Assembly (NCBI GenBank): GCA_002448715.1
Contig: DJZU01000001.1
Coordinates: 1-8,795 of the forward strand
DNA length: 8,795 nucleotides
DNA from: Candidatus Neomicrothrix sp. UBA6944
Lineage (GTDB): Bacteria; Actinomycetota; Acidimicrobiia; Acidimicrobiales; Poriferisodalaceae
Direction: 5' to 3'
The notes beneath the pieces are model-generated. The model was not told where the DNA came from, ran no database searches, and saw nothing but the letters and a program-made list of their open reading frames with translations. Numbering within the stretch: the stretch's first letter is position 1; each line of letters opens with the position of its first letter. Both the position numbers and the translations under genes were made by a program. Shown in pieces: positions 1-6,765 of the stretch.

Positions 1-1
1 T

Positions 2-229
2 GACAACTTCGAGAGATTCAAGAATTGCGCCGTAGAGGTGCTCGCAGTGGATGCTTCCGCCGTAACCCCTGAGGCAAGTTTCGCAGACGACCTTGACGCA
101 GACAGTCTTGACCTAGTCGAGTTAGTAATGGCTCTGGAAGAAGAGTTCGACATCAGCGTTGAAGAAGAGGAACTGTCCGACGTAGCCACCGTAGGCGACG
201 CTGTGGCTCTGGTTGAGTCGAAGCTGTGA
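2..229 (+). CDS. acpP: Acyl carrier protein, 5' end cut by window edge
   Basis: Carrier protein of type II fatty-acid synthesis. It holds growing acyl chains on a 4'-phosphopantetheine arm in the cytoplasm. The visible 75 codons contain the classic attachment motif DADSLDLVELVMALEEEF, whose Ser (in D-S-L) is the expected prosthetic-group site. An acidic C-terminal helix region follows (EEEELSDVATVGDAV). The reading frame stays open from base 2, and the residues ahead of the GTG at 38 (FERFKNCAVEV) look like the usual first ACP helix. The GTG at 38 is therefore probably internal, and the true start lies just left of the window. ACPs are usually about 77-80 residues, so only a few residues are missing. 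The stop overlaps the fabF start by 4 bp (GTGA), which suggests translational coupling. Identification is firm; the exact start is unseen. Confidence 0.93.
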   Translation, partial: DNFERFKNCAVEVLAVDASAVTPEASFADDLDADSLDLVELVMALEEEFDISVEEEELSDVATVGDAVALVESKL

Positions 230-1404
230 CAGAAGGGCGCAGGGTCGCTGTCGTCGGCCTGGGAGTCGTTTCCTGCGCTGGTACCGGTCTTGAAGCGTTC
301 TGGAACGGATTGAACTCAGAGCCACCAGAGGGTGAGCGGCGAGTCCACGACTTTGACCCACTTCCTTATTACGAAAATCCTAAGGAAGCGCGAAGAGCAG
401 ACCGATCGCAGCAAATGGCAACTGCCACAGCAATAATGGCAATTGAGGATGCCGGGGAACTTGATACCGACCCAGATCGCTGCGGTGTGATCTATGCCAC
501 TGGCGTCGGAGGATTGCAAACATTTGAGGAGCAGGTCATAGTTCATGACCGCAAGGGCCCTCGACGTGTTTCGCCTTTCATGGTGCCAATGATCATGCCG
601 AACGCGCCGGGCGCGGCGATCTCCATGCGTTTCGGCCTTCAAGGCCCCAACGAAACAATCACTACAGCGTGCGCGGCAAGTACCCACGCTCTCGGCTACG
701 CAGCACGGCTCATTAAAATGGGGTACGCAGATGTCATCGTTTCAGGCGGAGCCGAATCTGTGATGTCTCCTGTGGGCATGGCCGGCTTTCAAAATATGAC
801 TGCTTTGTCGTCATCAGGACAATCGATGCCCTTTGACAAAGATCGAGATGGATTCATGATGACCGAAGGGTCGGCAACTCTGATTCTTGAGGAAATGACC
901 TCGGCGAAGTCGAGAGGCGCGCACATCTACGGGGAGATTTTGGGATCCGGCTCCAATGCCGATGCTCATCACATAACGGCTCCCTCCCCGGGAGGAAATG
1001 GCGCTCTCCGATGTATGCAGTTGGCTATCGAGGACGCCGGACTCATGCCATCCGACATTGCTTCGGTGAACGCTCATGGGACTTCAACCCCACTCAACGA
1101 TGCTGCTGAAGCCGAGGCCCTCTCCAAGTTATTCGGCGACAATGGCCCCCCGGTTACTTCCACCAAGGGGGTCACTGGGCATGCGCTCGGAGCAGCTGGA
1201 GCGCTGGAAGCTACAGCAGTACTTCTTTCCTTTGCCCACAAGTCGATCCCGCCAACTGCTGGCCACACGACTGCTGATCCAGAGATGGCTAACTTCAACC
1301 TAGTCTCTGGCTCACCTCAGACTTGGGAGCCAGGTCCGTCTCTGTCGAACTCTTTCGGTTTCGGCGGACACAACGGTTCTGTTGTGCTTTCCCCTGTGCA
1401 ATAG
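226..1404 (+). CDS. fabF: 3-oxoacyl-[acyl-carrier-protein] synthase II (FabF)
   Basis: Condensing enzyme that joins malonyl-ACP to acyl-ACP in fatty-acid elongation, a cytoplasmic thiolase-fold homodimer. It has 392 residues, slightly short of the usual 405-415. The shortening appears to lie in the first 60 residues. All key residues are visible: nucleophile Cys149 in TITTACAAST, His284 in NAHGTSTPLND, Lys314 and His319 in KGVTGHALGAAG, and the glycine-rich NSFGFGGHN near 375-383. This Cys-His-His pattern marks a KAS I/II enzyme and not FabH. The start is GTG at 226, overlapping the ACP stop, and VAVVGLGVVS follows at once as in the family. ACP next door supports the role. It could be a secondary KAS from a specialised lipid pathway, but nothing here suggests that. 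Confidence 0.95.
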   Translation: MTEGRRVAVVGLGVVSCAGTGLEAFWNGLNSEPPEGERRVHDFDPLPYYENPKEARRADRSQQMATATAIMAIEDAGELDTDPDRCGVIYATGVGGLQTFEEQVIVHDRKGPRRVSPFMVPMIMPNAPGAAISMRFGLQGPNETITTACAASTHALGYAARLIKMGYADVIVSGGAESVMSPVGMAGFQNMTALSSSGQSMPFDKDRDGFMMTEGSATLILEEMTSAKSRGAHIYGEILGSGSNADAHHITAPSPGGNGALRCMQLAIEDAGLMPSDIASVNAHGTSTPLNDAAEAEALSKLFGDNGPPVTSTKGVTGHALGAAGALEATAVLLSFAHKSIPPTAGHTTADPEMANFNLVSGSPQTWEPGPSLSNSFGFGGHNGSVVLSPVQ

Positions 1405-1410
1405 GGCGAC

Positions 1411-1710
1411 TTACAACAACCGCACGACTGCCGTGACAGCAGCCGCCAAAATAAGCACTACAGGAAACGGCGTCCTCATACACGCAGCTATTCCTCCAAT
1501 TGCTACTCCTGCGGCAGCCGCCCCTATCTCTAGCGTTCCTCCCCCGTCGAAGGTTTGCACAATTATCAAGCCGGACAGGACTGCCGGAGCTAGGTGACCC
1601 AAAGCGTCTTCTCCGACCTTGGAGAGGTGGATGTGTCGACCCGCAAAAACGCCAACGGCCTTAAAGAAATAGCATCCGATCGCTAACGCCCCAATTGAGA
1701 TCCATGTCAC
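1411..1710 (-). CDS. azlD: AzlD-family small subunit of amino-acid exporter
   Basis: A 99-residue, very hydrophobic protein with about four membrane segments (near residues 4-23, 40-58, 62-80 and 83-98). It has the family's conserved PAVLSGLI stretch and a late Arg-Thr-Pro turn. AzlD proteins pair with AzlC to export branched-chain amino acids, as known from Bacillus AzlCD and the Corynebacterium BrnFE and E. coli YgaZH relatives. It lies 13 bp behind azlC, the normal gene order. The start is GTG at 1710, because an in-frame TAG sits a few codons upstream. No strong ribosome site is seen, so coupling to azlC is likely. The stop is 6 bp from the stop of convergent fabF. The family assignment is good; the substrate is not visible from sequence. 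Confidence 0.83.
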   Translation of the reverse strand: MTWISIGALAIGCYFFKAVGVFAGRHIHLSKVGEDALGHLAPAVLSGLIIVQTFDGGGTLEIGAAAAGVAIGGIAACMRTPFPVVLILAAAVTAVVRLL

Positions 1711-1723
1711 TGAGCGCCACTAC

Positions 1724-2404
1724 TCATTTCCGAACCTCGAAGCTTGCGAAAATCACGGCACTCAAGGCCGCTAGCACTACGGGTAAACCAGATGGCACGA
1801 AGGGAATCGTCACGAACGCTATAACCGCCCCCAACAGTGCTGTTCGCAGTTTTTCCTTCCTCTTTATGTGTGGCAACAAAAGCGCCAAGAAGGCTGCTGG
1901 AAAAGCCGCATCAAGGCCCCACTCTCGTGGATTCCCTACAACTTCGCCGAGAAGAACCCCTAAAAGGGTTCCGACGTTCCAGAACAAGAAGACTGCAAGT
2001 CCGGCAACCCAGAAGGCCTCTTTCGCGTCTTGAGGGCTTGACTGCGCGTTCGACATAGCAGCACTCTCATCGATCACCAACTGCGCCGCCAACAGTCGAC
2101 CGCCTCTGTTTTCTGGCATTATTTGAGACAGCGACAGCGCATAGGCGCAGTTTCGTGCCGACAAGAGCAGCGCCGTGCCTAGAGCCGATATCGGCTCCCC
2201 GCCTGAGTTAGCTATTCCTACTGCAGCAAACTGCGACGCACCGGTAAACACCAGGAGAGACATAGCAACCGCTTTAGGGGCTGACAGTCCAGCCGAATTA
2301 GCCAAAACGCCAAACGTGACTCCAAACGACCCCACCGCCAACCCGAGTAAGAAACCATCACGTTTGTGGTCTTGGCCCCAAAATGCTCGTAGTCGCTTAG
2401 TCAC
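1724..2404 (-). CDS. azlC: AzlC-family amino-acid exporter, large subunit
   Basis: A 226-residue inner-membrane protein with about six to seven hydrophobic segments. The hallmark of the family is plain: FTGASQFAAVGI at residues 53-64. It is followed by a small-residue-rich segment and ALLLSARNCAYALSLSQ near 78-94, where the family has its R-N/H-x-x-Y/L signature. With AzlD it forms a proton-driven exporter of branched-chain amino acids; related pairs can carry other neutral amino acids. The start is GTG at 2404, 17 bp behind the fabZ stop, with only a weak purine-rich stretch (GACGAG) ahead of it. The N-terminus is short and charged before the first helix, as expected. Its place at the end of a tryptophan cluster may be chance. 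Confidence 0.9.
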   Translation of the reverse strand: MTKRLRAFWGQDHKRDGFLLGLAVGSFGVTFGVLANSAGLSAPKAVAMSLLVFTGASQFAAVGIANSGGEPISALGTALLLSARNCAYALSLSQIMPENRGGRLLAAQLVIDESAAMSNAQSSPQDAKEAFWVAGLAVFLFWNVGTLLGVLLGEVVGNPREWGLDAAFPAAFLALLLPHIKRKEKLRTALLGAVIAFVTIPFVPSGLPVVLAALSAVIFASFEVRK

Positions 2405-2421
2405 GTTGCGAAACTCGTCGA

Positions 2422-2859
2422 CTATAAGTCAGTAATTTCTGCGATCACGAACATCATGTCAGCTTCGCAAGCGACCTCACCATCAACCGAAGCAATGCCA
2501 GAAGCTCGACCGGCCATCCGAGACATACGTCCCAGATGCGCCACCAAAGTCAGCGTTTCACCTGGTACGACCTGTCGTCGGAAACGCGCTTTATCGATCC
2601 CTCCAAACAGAGGGAGCTTCCCTGCAAAATCTCCATCGCTCAAGGCCGCTAAACCAGCGGTTTGAGCAAGCGCTTCCACCATCAGAACACCAGGCAGGGT
2701 CGGCCTACCAGGAAAGTGTCCAGCAAAGAAGCTTTCTTCGCCGCTCAGGTACCACAACGCTGTGCACGACACCCCTGGCTCCAGTTCGATGATCTCGTCA
2801 CAAAACAGGAAGGGGGGCCGGTGCGCAAGAAGATCGGTGGGGTCGGGATAACTACTCAT
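2422..2859 (-). CDS. fabZ: FabZ-type 3-hydroxyacyl-ACP dehydratase
   Basis: Hot-dog-fold enzyme that removes water from 3-hydroxyacyl-ACP to give trans-2-enoyl-ACP in fatty-acid elongation. It has 145 residues, the normal FabZ length. The N-terminal LLAHRPPFLFCDEI matches the family's HRyPfLlvDrv start. GHFPGRPTLPGVLMVEALAQ holds the catalytic His48 and Glu62. The central GGIDKARFRRQVVPGETL also fits. I chose ATG at 2859 because the family N-terminus begins there. The frame stays open further upstream, but that stretch overlaps the peroxiredoxin gene in another frame and encodes no FabZ-like sequence. The start overlaps the bcp stop by 8 bp. It is separated from ACP and fabF, which sit on the other strand. 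Another hot-dog dehydratase role is possible but less likely. Confidence 0.9.
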   Translation of the reverse strand: MSSYPDPTDLLAHRPPFLFCDEIIELEPGVSCTALWYLSGEESFFAGHFPGRPTLPGVLMVEALAQTAGLAALSDGDFAGKLPLFGGIDKARFRRQVVPGETLTLVAHLGRMSRMAGRASGIASVDGEVACEADMMFVIAEITDL

Positions 2860-3313
2860 TAACTTCGTCCAATGCTTCCAACAATTCGGGTGCTGTGGCA
2901 CCAGGTGAAATTTTCCACCAACTCTTCTCAATTCGACCGGTCGGAGAGAGCAAAAACATCGACCGGGTAATTCCTTCATATTCTCGGCCATAAAGTTTCT
3001 TCGGGCCAAAAACGCCGTATTTTTTCGCAACCTTGCTGGTGGGATCAGAAAGAAGTGGGTAGTTGAAATTGTGTTTCTCATCCCACTTCGCTTGTTTGTC
3101 CGGCTCGTCGGCACTCACGCCTACCACAGTGATGTTCTGCAGACGAGGTAAGGCGTCGCGAAGGTCACTGGCTTGCTGGGTGCATCCCGATGTATTTGCT
3201 TTGGGATAGAAAAACAGCACTACACGGCGATTGCTTTGGTCCGCCAAGCGCCATTTATTGTTGTGCTGATCAAGGAGTGTGAAAGTCGGAGCGCGATCGC
3301 CGGGCTGCAGCAT
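2852..3313 (-). CDS. bcp: BCP/PrxQ-type thiol peroxidase
   Basis: Cytoplasmic thioredoxin-fold peroxiredoxin that reduces hydrogen peroxide and organic peroxides. It has 153 residues, the usual size. The N-terminal LQPGDRAPTFTLLDQ, the active-site block FFYPKANTSGCT with peroxidatic Cys44 and Thr41, and the conserved Arg117 in ITRSMFLL are all present. Cys44 is the only cysteine. Many BCPs have a resolving Cys five residues later, but here that position is Ser49, giving a 1-Cys enzyme that needs an external thiol to recycle. The start is ATG at 3313, fixed by an in-frame TAA immediately upstream; no strong ribosome site is seen. It lies 50 bp behind the cytochrome c gene and overlaps fabZ at its end. 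Confidence 0.92.
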   Translation of the reverse strand: MLQPGDRAPTFTLLDQHNNKWRLADQSNRRVVLFFYPKANTSGCTQQASDLRDALPRLQNITVVGVSADEPDKQAKWDEKHNFNYPLLSDPTSKVAKKYGVFGPKKLYGREYEGITRSMFLLSPTGRIEKSWWKISPGATAPELLEALDEVNE

Positions 3314-3363
3314 TTAGCCAACATAGCCATCCAAATCAGTTGCCAGACACTTCAAGTTAGTAA

Positions 3364-3732
3364 TTAGTTATTTCTAGTCTCAAAAAAGCCAACTCGTACA
3401 TGGGCCAGAACCGCTTCAATCTCTTCTTCTGATAACCCCGAGCCGAATCCCGGCATTGAACGGCGACCTCGCTCAATTAGGCGACGTTGCTCTTCGTATG
3501 AGTACTTGTGACCTTTACCTACTAAATCTGGCCCAAAGCTGCCTGAGCCATTAGAGCCGTGACACGCAGCGCAGCTATCACGATAGACCTCCGCGCCGAG
3601 CATCATGACCTGCTTGCTGTAACGCTCATCTGTCGGCCCCTTCGATGCCCAGTCAGTTCGGTCGATGCACGCTAGGCAGCACACAGCAAGTACGACAAGG
3701 ACCGGGGTAAGACGAGACAAGGCGTTTCTCAT
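3364..3732 (-). CDS. Exported c-type cytochrome, single haem
   Basis: A 122-residue electron carrier. A basic N-terminus and hydrophobic segment (about residues 10-22) form an export signal. The segment ends in a Cys-rich stretch with Cys18, Cys19 and Cys22, so it may be a lipoprotein, although the -3 position before Cys22 is Cys and not the usual Leu. The mature part has one haem-binding CAACH (Cys54, Cys57, His58), GPDL near 67-70, and a likely axial Met93 in RRSMPGFG, all typical of class I cytochrome c. It should act outside the cytoplasmic membrane, passing electrons between a quinol-oxidising complex and an oxidase. The partners are not in this window. Its ATG overlaps the stop of the gene before it (ATGA). 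The fold is certain; the exact role is unknown. Confidence 0.9.
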   Translation of the reverse strand: MRNALSRLTPVLVVLAVCCLACIDRTDWASKGPTDERYSKQVMMLGAEVYRDSCAACHGSNGSGSFGPDLVGKGHKYSYEEQRRLIERGRRSMPGFGSGLSEEEIEAVLAHVRVGFFETRNN

Positions 3733-4088
3733 TTGAGAAGAGACCGTTCTCCACCAACCCCTGAGTACTTACTTGGGATTTCAGTCCAACGGCGAGAAAG
3801 CCATTGAGGGTCACGCCAGTGAGCATGAAAGTGTTCCGGCACCTGCCGCATTGTCCGGTCGATCGATCCGACTCCTTTGCCGAACCTTTCGACACCCGCT
3901 TCTTCTAGGCGCTCAAGCATCCAAGCGAGATCTTTCTTACTGGGACGGGTCCCGTGAGATTTCCATACAACCATGGGCGTAGAGCAAGCCTCACAGTCCG
4001 CTACCCAACACACCTCATCTTCGTAGTACCAATGGGTAAATCGTGCGGCTTCACAAAGTTCGCAGTCGTCAGCCATATGGTTGGTCAC
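3729..4088 (-). CDS. Small Trp-rich HIT-like protein with cysteine metal site
   Basis: A 119-residue cytoplasmic protein that I cannot name. Its layout resembles histidine-triad (HIT) nucleotide-binding proteins: CELC at residues 9-12, YYEDEVCWV at 21-29, PMVVWKSHG at 38-46, and a His-x-His-x-His triad HFHAHWR at 86-92. In HIT enzymes the middle His (here His88) attacks the phosphate. A second pair, Cys32 and Cys35, with Cys27 between, could complete a zinc site. Seven Trp in 119 residues is high. It starts at GTG 4088, with AGGT 6 nt ahead; an ATG four codons in is the alternative. It lies 11 bp behind trpA and overlaps the cytochrome gene start by 4 bp. A HIT relative is likely, but the substrate is unknown. 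Confidence 0.6.
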   Translation of the reverse strand: MTNHMADDCELCEAARFTHWYYEDEVCWVADCEACSTPMVVWKSHGTRPSKKDLAWMLERLEEAGVERFGKGVGSIDRTMRQVPEHFHAHWRDPQWLSRRWTEIPSKYSGVGGERSLLK

Positions 4089-4099
4089 TGGTACCTACC

Positions 4100-4891
4100 T
4101 CATCCAGCGTCAAGGGCCGCTCGATAGGCGGCGACTAGATCTCCTACTCCTTCAGCTCCACTACCGTCAAGGAGGCGCCGCACGACAGCTGACCCGATAA
4201 TGACTCCATCAGCAACTGAACTCGCTTCTACTGCTTGTTCTGGCGAACCGATTCCCACTCCTGTAAGGACCGGTTTGTCGGTTACTTCCTTGCACCGTCT
4301 CGCTATTTCTGTTGCTGTTGCTGCGAGAGCAGCTCTTTCTCCGGTAACGCCGAGCAACCCAACCGCATAGACGAATCCTTTTGAGGCTTCGCATAGTTCA
4401 GGCAGGCGATGGTCTGGAGTGGTCGGAGCAGCCAACATGATGGTCTCGATGCCTGCATTGGCAGCCGCCTCTCGCCAAGGTCCCGATTCGACCAATGGCA
4501 GATCAGGAAGAATGGCTGCGTCGATGGCAGATTTGGCTAACGTCGACGCAAATCTTTCGTGGCCCGGGTGGTGAGCGAGGTTGTAGTACGTCATTACAGC
4601 GTGAGGTACACCGGTATCTAAACCTGGGACCGCCGCCAACACAGATGCAGGGGTAGCGCCCGTTTCAAGAGCTGCTTGGCTTGCTTCTTGAATCACAGGG
4701 CCATCCATGACGGGATCCGAAAACGGTATCCCGATTTCAATCGCGTCAGCTCCTGCGGCTGCAGCGCTTTCAACCGCTGCCTCCCAACCTCGGTAGCCAC
4801 CGGTGATGTAGGCCACTAGAAGTTTTGATCCACTATCTCGCCGATCGCGGAGGAATTTTTCCATGTGCCCTACGTCAGATGGTGAACTCAC
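4100..4891 (-). CDS. trpA: Tryptophan synthase alpha chain
   Basis: Cleaves indole-3-glycerol phosphate to indole and glyceraldehyde 3-phosphate, passing indole to TrpB inside the alpha2-beta2 complex. It is a TIM barrel of 263 residues, the normal length. Catalytic Glu52 sits in AIEIGIPFSDP and Asp63 in VMDGPVIQEAS, matching E. coli Glu49 and Asp60. Phosphate-binding elements are GLLGVTGER near 195, TGVGIGSPEQA and VIIGSAVV. The PVMDGP form of the loop, in place of PLADGP, is one I associate with actinobacterial TrpA. The start is GTG at 4891, overlapping the trpB stop by 4 bp (GTGA), with GGGA about 8 nt upstream. The partner gene is directly ahead, so function as a complex is secure. Confidence 0.97.
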   Translation of the reverse strand: MSSPSDVGHMEKFLRDRRDSGSKLLVAYITGGYRGWEAAVESAAAAGADAIEIGIPFSDPVMDGPVIQEASQAALETGATPASVLAAVPGLDTGVPHAVMTYYNLAHHPGHERFASTLAKSAIDAAILPDLPLVESGPWREAAANAGIETIMLAAPTTPDHRLPELCEASKGFVYAVGLLGVTGERAALAATATEIARRCKEVTDKPVLTGVGIGSPEQAVEASSVADGVIIGSAVVRRLLDGSGAEGVGDLVAAYRAALDAG

Positions 4892-6057
4892 TTAATGTTT
4901 CCCGGTCCCAACACATCCATCATTTGGTCAACGTCTTTATCTCCCCGGCCAGATAGGTTCAAAAGAACTACTTGCCCTTGCAACGACGAGGATTCACGGA
5001 CAACCCAAGCTAGGGCGTGTGCCGATTCGAGGGCTGGAATGATTCCTTCGGTTCGAGAAAGAAGCTGGAAAGCCTCCACAACTTCTTGATCCGTGACGGC
5101 TGGATATTCAGCTCTACCGATGGCAGACAGATAAGCGTGTTCAGGTCCGACGCCTGGATAGTCAAGACCCGCCGAGATCGATTCCGCTTCTTGGACCTGT
5201 CCTACTTCATCTTGCATCAAGTACGAAGCCATACCGTGTACCACGCCCGGCACTCCTCTGCCCACGGCTGCCCCACCCGCCGGCTCCACACCGACTAAAC
5301 GGGCATCAGTGTCGGAAAAACCGGAGAAAATTCCCGCTGCGTTACTTCCGCCTCCAACGCACGCGACTACCACATCGGGCAACTTATTCATAAGCTTTAA
5401 GCACTGCTCATGCGCTTCATCGCCTATCACGTGGTGAAAAGTCCTAACCATCCACGGATACGGATGCGGACCCATAACGGAACCTAGGCAGTAGTGAGTG
5501 TGTTCAACAGTTGCTACCCAATCGCGAAGAGCTTCGTTTACTGCATCTTTGAGCGTCTTGCTACCCGAGGTCACCGTTTCGACTTCCGCGCCCAACAATT
5601 GCATACGGAATACATTGAGCGCTTGCCGCTTCACGTCTACTTCACCCATGTAGACCTTGCATTCCATATCCAGTAGCGCCGCCGCTGTCGCCGAAGCAAC
5701 CCCGTGTTGTCCAGCCCCTGTCTCTGCAACCAAACGCGATTTGCCCATTCTGCGCGCAAGGAGAGCTTGGCCAATTACGTTGTTGATCTTGTGCGATCCA
5801 GTGTGATTCAAATCTTCACGCTTTAGAAGAACTCTGACTCCTAGGTCTTCTGATAGGCGGTAACACTCGGTTAGAGGGGACGGTCTACCGCCATAGTCCC
5901 TTAGGATTCGGTGAAACTCCTCGACGAAGTCAGCATCGCTCCATGCCTCTCGAAAAGCCTCTTCGAGCTCTTCACATGCAGGTATCAGAGTTTCAGGAAC
6001 AAAGCGACCTCCGAAGTCGCCAAAACGTCCCTCTTTGTTCGGGTCGGTCATCACCAT
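4888..6057 (-). CDS. trpB: Tryptophan synthase beta chain
   Basis: PLP enzyme that condenses indole with serine to make tryptophan. It has 389 residues, in the usual range, and starts with the family-typical GRFGDFGGRFVPETL. The PLP Schiff-base lysine is Lys90 in NHTGSHKINN. Glu112 in AETGAGQHGVA is the catalytic acid/base (E. coli Lys87 and Glu109). CVGGGSNAAGIF forms the PLP phosphate loop, and NLSGRGDKD near the C-terminus holds the serine that contacts the PLP ring nitrogen. I take ATG at 6057 because AGGT lies 7 nt ahead; a second ATG is two codons in. It begins 33 bp behind trpF and overlaps trpA. It is the standard TrpB1 type. Confidence 0.97.
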   Translation of the reverse strand: MVMTDPNKEGRFGDFGGRFVPETLIPACEELEEAFREAWSDADFVEEFHRILRDYGGRPSPLTECYRLSEDLGVRVLLKREDLNHTGSHKINNVIGQALLARRMGKSRLVAETGAGQHGVASATAAALLDMECKVYMGEVDVKRQALNVFRMQLLGAEVETVTSGSKTLKDAVNEALRDWVATVEHTHYCLGSVMGPHPYPWMVRTFHHVIGDEAHEQCLKLMNKLPDVVVACVGGGSNAAGIFSGFSDTDARLVGVEPAGGAAVGRGVPGVVHGMASYLMQDEVGQVQEAESISAGLDYPGVGPEHAYLSAIGRAEYPAVTDQEVVEAFQLLSRTEGIIPALESAHALAWVVRESSSLQGQVVLLNLSGRGDKDVDQMMDVLGPGNIK

Positions 6058-6090
6058 AAGTTCAACCTATCGTCGGCAAGGCTTTCGGCA

Positions 6091-6765
6091 TCACTCATCA
6101 CGCCAGTCGTAAGGCCGAGGGGCGTTGGGGTCAAACTCTTCATCTGCTGATTCCAAGGCTGCCCCTGCCTCTTGCGCGGCCATAATAAATTCTCTTACTT
6201 TGACTGGATCCTTCACGCCGGGTGACATTTCCACTCCGCTAGCTACGTCAACACCCCACGGTCTCACTACATTGACCGCCTGAGCCACATTGGCGGGTGT
6301 AAGTCCACCCGCCAATATCAACGGCCGCCCACGTTCTCTTCCATCTAACATTGACCAGTCAAAAACTTCTCCGGACCCTGGTTCCGGTGCATCTACCAAG
6401 ACGGCTTTAGCTCCGTATTGTTCCAGATCGTCAATCGCAGAATCTCCGGCCGTGAAGGCCTTGATTAGATATGGCACACGTTCTGCAATCCACTTGCTGT
6501 CGTCCGTTGATTCTCGACCATGTAGCTGAGCAGCTTGCAGACCTGCTTGATGCACCACGTCTGCCACCGTGTCTCTCAGTTCGTCTTTAAAAATCCCTAC
6601 GGTAAGAACGCCCCCCGGTAAGCGACGGGCGATATCGCGAGCTACCGCGGGGCGAATTTGCCGAGTTGAACCTGGTACGAAGTTGAAGCCGAGAGCGTCT
6701 GCCCCCATTCCGATTGCTAGTAAGGCATCCTCTTCGGAGGTAACTCCACAGATTTTGACGAACAT
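6091..6765 (-). CDS. trpF: Phosphoribosylanthranilate isomerase
   Basis: Converts N-(5-phosphoribosyl)anthranilate to the carboxyphenylaminodeoxyribulose phosphate used by TrpC, by an Amadori rearrangement. It is a TIM barrel of 224 residues. The N-terminal FVKICGVTS carries the general base Cys6. GFNFVPGSTRQI, QLHGRE and VLVDAPEPGSGEVFDW follow, with Asp125 as general acid (T. maritima Cys7 and Asp126). LAGGLTPANV and VDVASGVEMSPGVKD form the phosphate site. The last ~20 residues form an acidic, Pro-containing tail ending DWRDE, longer than usual. The ATG at 6765 shares its A with the trpC stop (TGATG), and GAGGA lies 8 nt upstream. A dedicated TrpF is notable because many actinobacteria use the dual HisA/TrpF enzyme PriA. 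Confidence 0.95.
   Translation of the reverse strand: MFVKICGVTSEEDALLAIGMGADALGFNFVPGSTRQIRPAVARDIARRLPGGVLTVGIFKDELRDTVADVVHQAGLQAAQLHGRESTDDSKWIAERVPYLIKAFTAGDSAIDDLEQYGAKAVLVDAPEPGSGEVFDWSMLDGRERGRPLILAGGLTPANVAQAVNVVRPWGVDVASGVEMSPGVKDPVKVREFIMAAQEAGAALESADEEFDPNAPRPYDWRDE

Noticed and set aside
38..40. GTG as the start of the acyl carrier protein
   Set aside because: The frame is open to the window edge, and the residues before this GTG look like the first ACP helix.
1695..2435. Several + strand open frames across azlC and azlD
   Set aside because: They mirror the membrane-protein genes on the - strand and give basic, low-complexity translations without motifs.
2860..3114. A long N-terminal extension of the fabZ frame
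   Set aside because: It overlaps the peroxiredoxin in another frame on the same strand and resembles no FabZ. FabZ of normal length starts at 2859.
3314..3363. A possible promoter between the cytochrome and bcp genes
   Set aside because: A TTGAAG stretch is present on the - strand, but no -10 lies at a proper distance. The 50 bp may be a simple spacer.
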